Source: Homarus americanus
Taxonomy: Eukaryota; Arthropoda; Malacostraca; Decapoda; Nephropidae
DNA: 64,000 bases
Assembly (NCBI RefSeq): GCF_018991925.1
Contig: NW_024754732.1
Coordinates: 916,001-980,000, forward strand
Reading direction: 5' to 3'
How positions within the stretch are numbered: position 1 is the stretch's first letter; each line of letters starts with the position of its first letter. This document shows, piece after piece, positions 33,476 to 44,394 of this stretch. Both the position numbers and the translations under genes were made by a program. The notes below the pieces were generated by a model. That model saw only the letters and a list, made by a program, of their open reading frames with translations. It was not told where the DNA came from and ran no database searches.

Positions 33476-33560
33476 GCATAACGGACTACCTGGTCTGGGG
33501 AGAGCAACTCACTGGGCCCCTACTGAGTTACTCTTCCCACGTCCAGGTAGTCCGTTATGC
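33476..33560. repeat. Long 85-nt hairpin
   Basis: The left arm 33,476-33,511 and right arm 33,524-33,560 pair over almost their full length. The outer 18 bases GCATAACGGACTACCTGG are perfect, then a small asymmetric bulge, then about 15 pairs with two mismatches. The loop is CTGGGCCCCTAC. Size and shape resemble a pre-miRNA or a miniature foldback element. It lies just right of the 31-bp minisatellite. There is no evidence of expression. Confidence 0.8.
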
Positions 33561-33699
33561 TTGTATTTTTTTAATATTATTGGTGAATGATAATTTGAAA
33601 GTTTTCCTCCGGAGACTCTTCCGATTATCCTTTACCAAATTTTTTCAACGTTAGTCCTGGCAATGGCAAACTCAAAAAACACTTAAGGATAAAAATAAG

Positions 33700-34038
33700 G
33701 CAATTTTTTCGCCATTTTTCGCTCAAAATTTGCTATTTTTAGCCATTTTTTCTGTATTTTTAGCTATTTTTTGTATTTTTAGCAATTTTTTTTCATGTTT
33801 TTTGTTATTTTCTTTAATTTTAGTTAATTTATATGTTTTTTATTTTATTTTTATATATATTTTGTTTTATTTGTTTATATAAATATATTATTTATATATA
33901 TATTATATATTATTTATATATTTTATATATATTATTTATATATTTATTTATATATATTTTATTTATATACTGTATATATATATAGTATATATATATATAT
34001 GTATATTATTTTTATATATTTATTGTTATATATATATT

Positions 34039-34073
<35 letters not shown>

Positions 34074-34100
34074 ATATATTTATTTATTTTTGATTTTCTT
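33700..34100. repeat. T-rich then TATA-rich low-complexity tract
   Basis: TTTTTAGCCATTTTT words (33,700-33,800) pass into TATATTTATATA sequence (33,830-34,090) with several short pure TA runs. Confidence 0.85.
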
Positions 34101-34204
34101 TATTTTCATCTGTATATTATTTATGTACTCTGTATACTAATGCTAGAAAAGGATTAATAAAGACAATGACATTTCTAGACATTTATTATTGGAAACAATA
34201 GCCT

Positions 34205-34555
34205 CATAAATTTGTAGTCAGACGCTGCAGAGAACATAACAGAGGCCGTCAGGGCGTAGCCATGCACAGGCAAAAAAAAAGACCGTCCAGGCGGCAGCCA
34301 GCATATGAGCAGAACCATCAGGGCAGCAAACATGAAACAGTCAGGAGAGCAGTCATGTCTGGATGGCAGCCAACACACACAAGTAGAATAGTCAAGAACT
34401 TGTGTATACGCTGAAACATGGAAGCCGTCCAGAGACGTGTAGCACCTGCAAACAGAGCCGTCCAGGGCAGTAGCAAGCAAGTACAGGGAAGTCTAGGGCA
34501 GCAGCAAGTACAGGGCAGTGGCCAGTAAGCACAGCCTAGGGCAGCACAGCACTCC
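34205..34555. repeat. Degenerate GGCAGCAGC/CCGTCCAGG minisatellite
   Basis: Loosely repeated phrases CCGTCCAGGCGGCAGCCAGC and CAGGGCAGCAGCAAGTACAG, about 30-40 bp apart, get more regular toward the right. The 101-codon minus frame is an artefact. Confidence 0.65.
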
Positions 34556-34916
34556 AGTGTTCAGAACATTTCTGTACAAAATAAAATGTAAAATTAATAT
34601 TCAATTTTTTTAACCATAAAAATGTTTTAATTATATTAATGACAAAATGTACTTTAGTGTTTTAGACAAAATTCCTTAACACTTGAGGACCAAATTTATA
34701 AACTACTTAGAGTACACATCTTGTAGGTAACTTTATGTACATTACTGAATTAAAGTCAAGCATTAACAAGACCAATAATTTTTTACTGGGGTTATAAATT
34801 TGAGGTATTAAACGATTGGTCGAGAAGTTATAAGTTACTGCCATTGTCCAGTTTTGGGGCTTTTAACTTTGATCAATTGTTATGACATTCCTGTCATCAA
34901 TCAAGGATCATAGGTA

Positions 34917-35112
34917 CAGTCGGGGTCAAAGGTGTTGAACACTTAGCAATATCTGTCATCTACTTCCGAGTTATATGATTGGGACATACTAATAACACTA
35001 ATCATATTATGCCTGAACCACAAAATAGGATAAAACTCTACTTAATACCCAAGATCTTCAGGTACTTACATGCCAAATACTGTCAAGTGTTCAACACTTT
35101 TGACCAAGACTG
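34917..35112. mobile_element. Tc1/mariner-type MITE, 196 bp
   Basis: The element begins CAGTCGGGGTCAAAGGTGTT. Read from its other end it begins CAGTCTTGGTCAAAAGTGTT. About 25 of 29 terminal bases match, and similarity continues further in. It is flanked by TA on both sides (34,915-34,916 and 35,113-35,114), the standard target duplication. It has no transposase. Confidence 0.85.
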
Positions 35113-35463
35113 TACATCAATTGTAGCCCCACAATCCCCTTTCCATATTCTAAACCCTTCACACATTTTCTCTTAGATATAAATTTAAGTATAATTTCTC
35201 CATTACTCTTTATTTTGTCTTGAAATTTATAGCACCAATAAATCTAGTATGGTCATTGAATAGCCCGGAGCAATTTGACTGTCTCTGGTTTTAAGGCTAA
35301 ACTGGCAGAGAAATTCCAATCCGAGTGTTGGAAAAGTTCATTTTGACAGGCCAATAAATTAACTTTACTCCCCTGTAAGTGATCATTCCGAGGCCACTTT
35401 ATATGTAATATCTTGTTTTTTGTATATTTTTACATCAACTGAACTTGTTATAATATTCTTTAC
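35113..35463. other. Unassigned stretch
   Basis: AT-rich; nothing supported apart from the splice-like donor at its right end on the minus strand. Confidence 0.35.
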
Positions 35464-35551
35464 CTGAGGTAGAGAGGAGGGGTGGAAGGCTGGGTCTGGG
35501 CTGTATCTTGGCACTTGCTTCCTTTAGTTGTGTTGTGAATCACTTGCCATC
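35464..35551 (-). other. Candidate minus-strand exon (88 bp)
   Basis: On the minus strand the acceptor TACTGCTGTACCAG precedes GATGGCAAG, and the donor is CTCAG|GTAAAG. One frame is open throughout: WQVIHNTTKGSKCQDTAQTQ, then PSTPPLYL. Its phase does not join directly to the coding exon at 38,800-38,885, so at least one exon would be missing, or this is UTR. Confidence 0.25.
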
Positions 35552-36123
35552 CTGGTACAGCAGTACAAGATGAGTGGTACAGCAGAGTGCACACCTCTCC
35601 TTAATAAGGTCCAGAACCTACTGGAAGTAAAGTCCCAAGTTATTACCTATAAAAGGTTTCAAGCAAGATATTTTCACAAAACTAATTTATCCTAATATAC
35701 AGTATTGTATAACATGACCCTAAACTGAAGGTTTTATCCTCTATGGAAGTACCACATTAATCCACTTAATCTAGTACAGTAATTGAACTATCAATAAATT
35801 AGTAATGCACCCTTAATGATAATTCACAACCAGATTCAAAGCTTCCCAATAATCTGCCGCCAGATTTAAAATGAACAGATTTTTTATAATTTAGGTCAAT
35901 TTTATCATGCAGGTAAAACGGTTATGTCACTATTATATATAGCCTCACCAGCAAAGCCAGACAATAAACAAAGCAAAATATCAGTTGAATAGAATACAGT
36001 ACAGTTGTACTGTATTTAAATAAAGCAATTTACTCTGATGGTAGAGAACTTATTCACAAGTACCTCAGCTTTAGTAATAGACTTACAGATTTCTTGAAGC
36101 TTGTTCCAATATACAGTACTTAC

Positions 36124-36162
36124 TGTTAATAGTCTGTTCATGTTAAATAACCCAGCCACCAT
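36124..36162 (-). other. Candidate minus-strand exon (39 bp)
   Basis: Consensus donor GTAAGTACTG and acceptor CCAACACCAGACCAG on the minus strand. Open only in phase 0 (MVAGLFNMNRLLT). Weak evidence. Confidence 0.18.
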
Positions 36163-36169
36163 CTGGTCT

Positions 36170-37228
36170 GGTGTTGGAAAACCAGCCAAAGTGCCCAGGA
36201 AAGAAATTACTATGGGCGTGAAAATGAAAGCAGTAAGGGTCGAGGCAGGGGAGCTTTAGGTCAGTAGGAGCGAGGCAACCGTGATAAACTTCACCAAGCT
36301 CAGAAAAAATTAACTAGCAAGTGTTACTAAATTGATATTCCTTTATTATTGATATTAAAATCTCCTCATGACAGCCATTGTTTATTGGCTTGAGTTGTCT
36401 GCATCAGCTTAAGGTTTACTTCTTGTTAGAGACTAATGGAAAACCCGCATATTGCTAAGCAACACTGACTTTTTTCTAATGTTCAAGACCTATTTTGGAA
36501 CATTTACTCATTATTTACTCATTCTCTAATAAAATATAATTTTCAAAGGGAGTTATTTAACATTTTGACTAATTTTGTTAAGAACTCGTCTCCAACCTCA
36601 ACAACCCATCTTGTTCATTATGAGTTATGATACTGTACCAAGCCGTTCTTATTTCTAATTTGGGATAATATCGGCAAATAAAATATCTAATGTACTTTTA
36701 CGATGCTACAGTATTTAAAAATATTTCTCGTCGGCGACAGTCTCTACCAGATTATTTTTCTCTTCAGGTGAAATAAAAGCTACTTTGTCTGGCATGATAA
36801 TATATTCATCACCGTATAATTAAGTGCTGTAGACAGACCTGCACAGAGGTTATTGCCATGTTATCCAATCAGAACCTTAAGACAATGATCAGTGGCAGAG
36901 TGACATTTCCAGAAGTGAACAGACTAACTGGTTTCCGTAATTACTGTATCTTGCAGGTATTAAAAATGTTACCTAGCAATTTCTTAACCCAAAACAGACA
37001 TCAAAATTGCATCAGCTAATAATTTGTTTCCCAATAATGATTATCCCACAAAATATTGATGTGTAGCCGATATGAATTAGTGAATTCCTAGTATTGTAGA
37101 ATACTTCATTGAAATTACACTTGGAACAAGAGACAAACGACAAGGCAGTCCATGGGTTACAATTACTGTACTTTATCGAGAGTTTAGTGAAGAAACCACA
37201 ATGAGAGAAGCCATGTACTGTACCCAAC
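36170..37228. other. Non-coding stretch
   Basis: AT-rich, probably intronic if the minus-strand gene at 38.8-39.4 kb extends here. Nothing supported. Confidence 0.35.
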
Positions 37229-37311
37229 CTGACGTTTTTTGGTGCAGTGCAGGGAGAGTTCACCAGAAGAAAACTATCATTTCTTGCATCCTCCATCTTC
37301 AAGTCATCATC
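37229..37311 (-). other. Candidate minus-strand exon (83 bp)
   Basis: Acceptor TATTCATTCCAG, then an open frame DDDLKMEDARNDSFLLVNSP, CTAPKNV, to a weaker donor CGTCAG|GTTGGG. The frame would also run on to a stop at 37,012. Its phase does not continue the 38,800-38,885 exon. I do not recognise it. Confidence 0.25.
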
Positions 37312-37344
37312 CTGGAATGAATAATTATTACAACTTCTGTACAA

Positions 37345-38590
37345 ATAAAAAAATAAACAGTATACCTACAGTACACTGCCTATATACAGTACAGTACATG
37401 CTACATCAATGCAGGTATCCCCCAATATTCAGTACATATGCCTGATAAACAATAGTTTCAAATGTCTACACTATACAAAAGCAAACAAATCCCATTTTGA
37501 GGCCACTTTTATCTGAACATGAATGTAAAGATTTTCCCTCAGGAACTTAACCCCCAAAATACTGTAATAATAAAGTAATATATAAATTACTTTCACTTAA
37601 TGAATGCATTTCCAGGAACAATTTTTTTTTAGTAAATTGAGGGACACCTGTGAACTAGTTTACTGCATAAATGAAGCATTACACAGCAGAACTTAAGCAC
37701 CAAATATGAAAAGTGGAGAAAACTCAGTTACACAACCTTAATTTTACCGTAGCTCTTATGCAATACCACTGATTTTTCGACAATTAAGCTTGGATACAGT
37801 GTACAGTATTATGTAGTCATCCCCCTGATTATACTGGTTAACTGCCCCCTACAATGTTTTATATAACTGTACAGTACTAGATTATTGATGAACATTATGC
37901 ACGCTATCTGTTAGTGAAAGATGTTTATTATATTTAGAGCTGTTGCTAAGAGAAAGGCATAGTAGCATTAACACTTTCCCCAATTTCTTGAAAGAAGGCC
38001 ACAACTTTAAAAAACAAGAGTAACTCAAACAAAACTAAGTTACAATTTTAAGAAACTAACATTTGCAATTATGAGTCGGACCAATCCAACGAATGTTTAC
38101 AAACATCAACAGGCCATCAACCCAGAACATTAAATTGCATTTTTTTACAACTACAGGTATACAAAGTCCCTTGTAAAGTTTAATAAATATCAATTAAAAA
38201 ACTTTAACTTCCACCATTATGACGGAGGTAATCCACCTTCACTAGGTATAAAGTTTATATAGAATACAAGTGTAGTTACCTGTAATAACTTTACTGGGAA
38301 CAATGTACTGGACAAATTAAGACAAGGGTAAAATTACAGTTTCAGCCAATATGCCCTAGTAGTTTAGAAATTAGTTTATCCTGTGTATATTTTGGCGAGA
38401 TTTAATCAAATTTGACCTTTATTTCCATGGGGGAAAAATCCGTTTTAGAGTTAAACCCCCCCCCAAAAAAAAAATCGGCATATTGTGTAAAGGAAAGCCA
38501 ATTGGTTTATGCCATTGTCCAGCTTATAGGCAAGCAAGGTGTGACAATACAAGTTTATATTTATGCCACAAGTCCAGAAAACTCTGGGCA
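37345..38590. other. Non-coding stretch
   Basis: AT-rich with CTGTACAGTA-type palindromic words. A poly-A/C mix lies at about 38,457-38,475. No supported exon. Confidence 0.35.
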
Positions 38591-38591
38591 C

Positions 38592-38756
38592 CAAGTGTGA
38601 GCTCTTTCGTGGCTACAGTAATGTACTTGCCAATAGTGTGTAACAGAACCAGTACGTAGCCAGTACATGTCAACAGTGTAACAGCTATGACATGCCAACA
38701 GTGTAACAACCAGTACTTGTGTACGGACGCGATCGACCGACCCTAGACCACAGTTA
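38592..38756 (+). mobile_element. LINE 3' UTR fragment (VNTR family)
   Basis: Begins GTGTGAGCTCTTTCGTGGCT, matching the last codons of the LINE ORF (SVSSF block). Four GCCAACAGTGTGTAACAG-type monomers follow. It ends with a GATCGACCGACCCTA segment equivalent to the pre-terminal part of the UTR. Confidence 0.7.
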
Positions 38757-38799
38757 AGATGGCAAACTCTTCATTTCACTATAGAACAAACTTTCTTAC

Positions 38800-38885
38800 C
38801 TCAATAAATGAGCTGCTGTACTGACGACCACTGAGGCAGCAAACTGGCCCTTAACACAACAGTAACAACCAACTGGATCCGTCAT
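38800..38885 (-). CDS. First coding exon of an unrecognised minus-strand gene
   Basis: On the minus strand a very strong acceptor (TTTTTCCTTTCTTTACAG) is followed at once by ATG at 38,885. The frame reads MTDPVGCYCCVKGQFAASVV, then VSTAAHLL, to the consensus donor GAG|GTAAGA after 86 bp, leaving two bases of a codon. Cys-rich residues 7-10 followed by a hydrophobic helix suggest a membrane or lipid-modified N-terminus, but I do not recognise the family. Together with the TATA box and noncoding exon upstream it makes a coherent gene start. Splicing to exon 1 would give the start context AATA-ATG, which is favourable. Confidence 0.55.
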
Positions 38886-39352
38886 CTGTAAAGAAAGGAA
38901 AAACCTTGTAAAAAATACTTGTAACATACTTTCAATACATAAGTTAAATCAATCCTGTAACATGTAAGACCAAAACATACACTATGATGAACGTTATTTA
39001 AGTATGTGGAACGTTACTAAAGAATGATGAACGTTACTAAAGTATTCACAAAGTCTTACGTACGGTGACCAAAACTAAACCATATTTCATTAATTTAAAT
39101 AAAAGCACAAGCCAAAATAGTATTCTCGGAGTAACTAGTCAACGTGTTTACGAGCGTGAACGGCCATTAACCTATGCTTGTTCGTAATAAATTAACTGCC
39201 TTGTGCATCTTCAGTATTTTTTTAAAGGTCCATTTAAATTATTTCCTTTTGAAACCACTTGGTCCAAAATCGACAAATAAACAACCTTAATATATTGACC
39301 TTTGCACAAGTATAGATTTAACCACTATAAATAAACTGCAAATAAAACTTAC

Positions 39353-39435
39353 TATTGATTTAACAAAAAACCAGCACCGGTCAGGTGAGAAAGACGACCG
39401 GCAGCACCTCCTCCCTCTGTGTCTCGATGAATACT
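39353..39435 (-). other. Noncoding exon 1 of the minus-strand gene
   Basis: The exon runs from the predicted start (A at 39,435 in CGCAGTATT, an initiator-like site) for 83 bases to a consensus donor, CAATA|GTAAGT, with the intron starting at 39,352. No ATG-led frame of note lies inside. It would splice to the coding exon at 38,885 across an intron of about 470 bp. Confidence 0.5.
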
Positions 39436-39457
39436 GCGAGCCGGTGGTGAATCACCT

Positions 39458-39466
39458 CTTTATATA
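39458..39466 (-). promoter_or_regulatory. TATA box of the minus-strand gene
   Basis: TATATAAAG on the minus strand. Its first T lies 31 bases upstream of the A in the GCAGT initiator-like site at 39,435, which is the canonical spacing. GC-rich sequence follows downstream, in contrast to AT-rich flanks. Confidence 0.55.
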
Positions 39467-39879
39467 GTCCGTCAGGAAGATTAAAAAATAAATCCAAACT
39501 TAAACGTACATACAGATTTTAATAATTTTTTGGGGGTCACTTAAATTATATCGTAAGTTAAAAAGTAACAATAAGGAAAAACTTAGAAATAGAAATAAGA
39601 ATACTGTACTGTACAGTACTCAAAATTCTTCAGCGTGGGAAAAAGCCATGGGTTGACGAATCAGGGCGGCCAACATTACTGATTTACTCAATTATATCAC
39701 AAAAAATACTTTAATATTGCTAAAACATTTGTTTTTATTTAAGAATAATATAAAACTGTTCAAATTAATTAAACCCTAAACTCAGAAAACTTTACTTGAA
39801 AAAATATAGACGAAGTACTTCCCCGACTACAATAATGATAATTACCTTACTGGGTGGTTGCCGCTGCTTAGTAATAGAC
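39467..39879. other. Upstream region of the minus-strand gene
   Basis: AT-rich. No further promoter motif that I can defend. Confidence 0.35.
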
Positions 39880-40126
39880 AGATAGATAGATGCAGGCGCT
39901 CTAATCTCTCAGGGTAGCTGGGGTGCTGAAGAGCAGGCTACAGTCGAGTGGCCCTACTTTGGACATTTTCAATCAACTGACAGTCCCTAGCATATCTCGG
40001 AGACCAGGCGGGGTGACAGCACTCCAGGCGGGGTGACAATACTCCAGACGGGGTGACAATACTCCAGACGGGGTGACAGTACTGCAGACGGGGAAGTACC
40101 TCACCTTTTCTACGGCACTGTTTCAT
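39880..40126 (-). mobile_element. LINE internal fragment with triplicated 27-bp segment
   Basis: The minus strand encodes HPAWSPRYARDCQLIENVQS and RATRL, then a stop, then PALQHPSYPERLERLHL. This is the same block as in the LINE at 19,140 (WSPRYARDCQL). The codons for the preceding CHPVWS-type stretch are repeated about three times at 40,010-40,095 (GGGGTGACAATACTCCAGAC). The left end stops at a GATAGATA run. Confidence 0.8.
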
Positions 40127-40169
40127 GCCTAAGCCTGGGCGTCAAGGGTTAAATCCTTAATTGCCTTAA

Positions 40170-40398
40170 ACTGTTTACTAAGTTGCCAAGAGTGCGTAAC
40201 AGAGAGCCAGCACATGCCCACAGTGCCAACAGTACGTAACAGAGAGTCAGTATATGCCAACAGTACGCAACAAAACCAGTACATGCCAACAGTACGTATC
40301 AGAGACCCAGTACATGCCCACAGTGCTTAACAGAGAGGTGACAGGCCTCCCAAGCGGCTAACAGGCCGGTCAGTGGCGAAGAGGATAAAGGAAAATAA
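40170..40398 (+). mobile_element. LINE 3' UTR fragment (five VNTR monomers)
   Basis: Five diverged GCCAACAGTACGTAACAGAG-type monomers, then the conserved end AAGCGGCTAACAGGCCGGTC and AGTGGCGAAGAGGATAAAGG. Orientation is opposite to the adjacent LINE coding fragment at 39,880-40,126, so they are separate insertions. Confidence 0.8.
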
Positions 40399-40509
40399 TT
40401 CCTATACATTACAATAATAATAAAAGTAAATAAGCTACCCCTATATATGTTGAGTTTTCTCTTATTGTAATACCAAAGAAAACGTATATAAATAAACAGT
40501 TAAGAGAAT

Positions 40510-40690
40510 GACATTAAAAGGCAGACTTAATAAAATTACTTTGAATGGGATTAAAAGCGGGAATTAAATGACTATGAATGAGATTAAAAGGCAGACTTAA
40601 TAAAAGTACATTGAATGGGATTAAAAGCGGGAATTAAATGACTATGAATGAGATTAAAAGCGGGAATTAAATGACTATCAATGAGATTAA
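40510..40690. repeat. Short composite repeat (GGGATTAAAAGCGGGAATTA)
   Basis: Two alternating sub-units, one ending AAAAGGCAGACTTAATAAAA and one GCGGGAATTAAATGACTATG, are repeated two to three times each. Confidence 0.85.
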
Positions 40691-40812
40691 AGACGTTGTC
40701 GTATTAACAATTAGATGCGTAATAATAACAAAAACAATAACAATAATAACAATACAGTTCATTTACGCGGGAAACGTCATAAAAGAAAAGTGACTGAGAA
40801 TTGTTGATAACG

Positions 40813-40815
<3 letters not shown>

Positions 40816-40876
<61 letters not shown>
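40816..40876. repeat. (AAT)n microsatellite
   Basis: About twenty AAT/ATA units. Confidence 0.95.
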
Positions 40877-40878
<2 letters not shown>

Positions 40879-40885
40879 TAGAATA

Positions 40886-42925
40886 ATTATTATGTAGTTA
40901 ACTCAGGATACAATTAAAGAAATTAGGTTAGCATTATGGCCAGTGTCACAGGGAGTGCCAGAGTGTTCCAGGGAGTGCCAGTGTCCCAGGGAGTGCCAAA
41001 CGTCCCAGGGAGTGCCAGTGTCGCAGGAAGTGCCAGAGTGTCCCAGGGGTGCCATAGTGCTCCAGGCAGTCCCAGAGTGTCCCAGGAGTGCCAGAGTGTA
41101 CCAGTGAATGCCAGGGGTAGCCAGGGGTGCCAGGGGTGACCAGGAGTGCCAAAGTGTACCAGTGAGGGGGTGCCAGAATTGCCAGGGGAGTGCCAGAGTG
41201 TACCAGGGGTGCCAGAGTGTACCAGAGTGTACCAGGGAGTGTCAAAACGAGTGTACAGGGGGAGTGCTAAGTGAGCCGGGGAGTGCCAGAGTGTACCAAG
41301 GGAGTGCCAGAGTGTACCAGGGGTGCCAGAGTGTACCAGGGGTGCAGAGTGTGCAGGGGAGTGCCAGACTGTACTAGGAGTGCCAAGAGTGTACCAGGGG
41401 GTGCCAGGAGTGTACCAGGGAGTGCCAGAGTGTACCAGGGAGTGCCAGAGTGTACCAGGGGAGTGCCAGAGTGTACCAAGGATTATTATGTAGTTAACTC
41501 AGGATACAATTAAAGAAATTAGGTTAGCATTATGGCCAGTGTCACAGGGGTGCCAGAGTGTTCCAGGGAGTGCCAGTGTCCCAGGGTGCCAGAGCGTCCC
41601 AGGGAGTGCCAGTGTCGCAGGAAGTGCCAGAGTGTCCCAGGGGTGCCATAGTGCTCCAGGCAGTCCCAGAGTGTCCCAGGAGTGCCAGAGTGTACCAGTG
41701 AATGCCAGAGGTACCAGGGGTGCCAGAGGTGACCAGGAGTGCCAAAGTGTACCAGTGAGGGTGCCAGAGTTGCCAGGGAGTGCCAGAGTGTACCAGGGGT
41801 GCCAGAGTGTACCAGAGTGTACCAGGGAGTGCCAAAACGAGTGTACAGGGGAGTGCTAAGTGAACCGGGGAGTGCCAGAGTGTACCAGGGAGTGCCAGAG
41901 TGTACCAGGGGTGCCAGAGTGTACCAGGGGTGCCAGAGTGTACAGGGGAGTGCCAGACTGTACTAGGAGTGCCAGAGTGTACCAGGGAGTGCCAGAGTGT
42001 ACCAGGGAGTGCCAGAGTGTACCAGGGAGTGCCAGAGTGTACCAGGGAGTGCCAGAGTGTACCAAGGAGTGCCAGAGTATACGAGAGAGTGTAGTGTACC
42101 AGGGAGTGACAGAGTGTACCAGAGTGCCAGACTGTACTAGGGTGCCAGAGTGTACCAGGAGTGCTAGAGTATACAAGAGAGTGCAGGGGTGCCACAGTGC
42201 ACCAGGGGTGCCAGAGTGTAAGGGGGTGCCAGAGTGTACCAGGGAGTGCCAGACTGTACTAGAGGTGCCAGAGTGTACCAGGGGGTGCCAGAGTGTACCA
42301 GGTTGCCAGAGTATACAAGAGAGTGCCAGATTATACAAGAGAGTGCCAGAGTATACCCAGAGTGCCAGGGAGTGCCAGAGTGTACCAGGGAGTGCCAGAG
42401 TGTACCAGGGGTGCCAGAGTGTACCAGGGAGTGCCAGAGTGTACCAGGGAGCGCCAGAGTGTACAGAGAGTGCAAATTATACAAGAGTGCCAGAGTGTAC
42501 CAGGGGTGCCAGTGTATACAAGAGAGTGCCAGAGTGTACCAGGGAGTGCCAGAGTGTACCAGGGCGTGCCAGAGTGTGTACTAGGGAGTGCCAGAGTATA
42601 CAAAGTGTCAGAGTGTACCAGGGAATGCCAGAGTGTACTAGGGAGTGCCAGAGTGTACCAGGGCGTGCCAGAGTGTACCAGGGAGTGCCAGAGTATACAA
42701 GAGAGTGCCAGTGTGTACCGGGGAGTGCCAGAGTGTACTAGGGAGTGCCAGAGTGTACAAGAGAGTGCCAGAGTGTACCAGGGAGTGCCAGAGTGTACCA
42801 GGGAGTGCCAGAGTGTACCAGGGAATGCTAGACTGTACTAAGGAGTGCCAGAGTGTACCAGGGAGTGCCAGAGTATACAAGAGAGTGCCAGAGTGTACCG
42901 GAGAGTGCCAGACACTACCCCGAGC
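40886..42925. repeat. 2-kb satellite of 20-bp units with a 596-bp duplicated segment
   Basis: The basic unit is GTGCCAGAGTGTACCAGGGA, roughly 95 copies. Variants include CCAGAGTATACAAGAGAGTG, CCAGACTGTACTAGG and early GTCCCAGG forms. A unique leader starting ATTATTATGTAGTTAACTCA at 40,886 occurs again at 41,482, followed by the same irregular order of variants. A segment of about 596 bp was thus duplicated as one piece. The right part (41,880-42,925) is more regular. Sixty bases encode a 20-residue peptide period, so the 293-, 217- and 182-codon frames are artefacts. Confidence 0.95.
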
Positions 42926-43129
42926 TGATATAACCTATTTTGTAAGTATCTGAGGCGGGGCATGACCTGCACTTTCTCTTCTTGTAAACTCTGTAACTGT
43001 GTCAGCGCTAACACCCTTTAATACAATATTGCCTTGACTGTCCTACTGTCAGGGATCTCTTACCAAAGGGACAGTCACTAACCACAATACATAACCCACC
43101 TACTTATACATAATAATTTAGATTTAATT
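42926..43129. other. Unassigned short stretch
   Basis: Non-coding; nothing supported. Confidence 0.4.
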
Positions 43130-43495
43130 CTTGTAAGCTACCCACGCTTTGGTGGGTACTCCCACTTACATGATCTTTGCTGTATGTCAGATACAGGAAA
43201 AGTACAGCGTCGTGACCTGTACATGGCCTTCATCGACCTAACCAAGGCCTTCGACTCGGTCAACAGAAAAGCCTTCTGGTGGATCCTTAGCCGTTTTGGC
43301 TGTCTATTAAAATTCATCGCCATTGTGAGGCAACTCCATGATGGCATGAACGTCAGTGTCCTGCACATTGGCACCCAGTCTGAGTTCTTCCCCATCCAAA
43401 CAGGGGTTAAACAAGGGTGTGTACTGGCACCAACTCTCTTTTCCATTTTCTTGGCTGCCTTCCTTACTCGAGCCAGTGCCAAATTATCCGGTTGA
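43130..43495 (+). mobile_element. LINE reverse transcriptase core fragment
   Basis: An open frame with LYMAFIDLTKAFDSVNRKAF (first catalytic-aspartate motif), FGCLLKFIAIVRQLHDGMNV, and TGVKQGCVLAPTLFSIFLAA, then a stop at 43,493. The later motif with the paired aspartates is absent. The frame itself is unbroken, so the fragment is fairly young. It is a different lineage from the LINE at 16.7-19.7 kb. Confidence 0.85.
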
Positions 43496-43499
43496 GAAA

Positions 43500-44394
43500 T
43501 CTTACCTTACATAATCTCGTGATAAATACTGTACTTAATTGCTATGACACATCAGCTGAGGGTAAATTTCTCTCTGGGTGACTAAAACGTAATGAAACGC
43601 ATACTAGTAATAAGATATTTCTTTATATGTTACCTAAAAGATTTCCTCAAGATTTCAGAAAATAAGTTACAAGTATAACGGGATAAATTTAGTGATAGCG
43701 AATAAGTGTGAGAGTTCGTTTAGAAAAGCTATTAGCGCGAGACGGAAGGGGATGTGAGGTGGGGCTATGTGTACGTCTAAATACATGGTCTTATGTAGAT
43801 GTTGGTGGAGAGAACGAGGGCAAGGGAGTTGAAGAAGTTGGTGGGTAATCGATATTCACCTTCTGAGTACATATACGCGCCAACCCTGCCCACTTTACTC
43901 TTAATTGGGGATACGGGTAGAGGTAAGAGGAAAGTGGAAGAGTGGCAAGAGAAAAGGAAACAGGAAGAGCGGCTAAGTAAAAAGAAAAGAATGGAAGAGG
44001 AATGAAAGCAGAAAAGGGAGCAATATGAGGGAGGGGGAATAGGTGTTGAGGGAAGACGAGAAGCCAATGGGAGATGGGAGAGGAGGGGGTAAAGTATGGC
44101 AAGAGGAGAAGGAGTAACAGGAGGGAGGAAGTAAAGATGATGTAGGAAGAAGCTAGAGGAGGAGAAGAGATAGGGGAGATAAAAGCAGGTAATAGTCAAG
44201 TGTAGAGTAAGTGAAAGAGGGAGAGGAGAAGGTGGGGGGATAGAGACAGAGGCGACTAAGGTTGGTAAAAATGAAAGAAAACTCTACTTTTTCCTTGAGC
44301 GTTAATTCTCGGGTCTCACTCAATCCGACTGAATAATTAATCAGGGACACACACACACACACACCGTCACCAGCCTGGTCGTCTTCTCTCAACT
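43500..44394. other. Purine-rich non-coding stretch
   Basis: From about 43,790 to 44,250 the plus strand is G/A-rich (GGAGAGG, GAAGAAG). This leaves long open frames on both strands that I consider compositional, including a plus frame with LLIGDTGRGKRKVEEWQEKR. A short (AC)n run lies at 44,347-44,364. Confidence 0.5.

Noticed and set aside
41542..42841. Long frames (293, 217, 182 and 160 codons) with VPECTRECQSVPG-like repeats
   Set aside because: They are generated by the 20-bp satellite; frames exist on both strands and there are no gene signals.
43799..44005. P-loop-like plus frame containing LLIGDTGRGK
   Set aside because: The sequence is purine-rich and low in complexity, the motif lacks the full GxxxxGK[ST] form, and there is no supporting domain.
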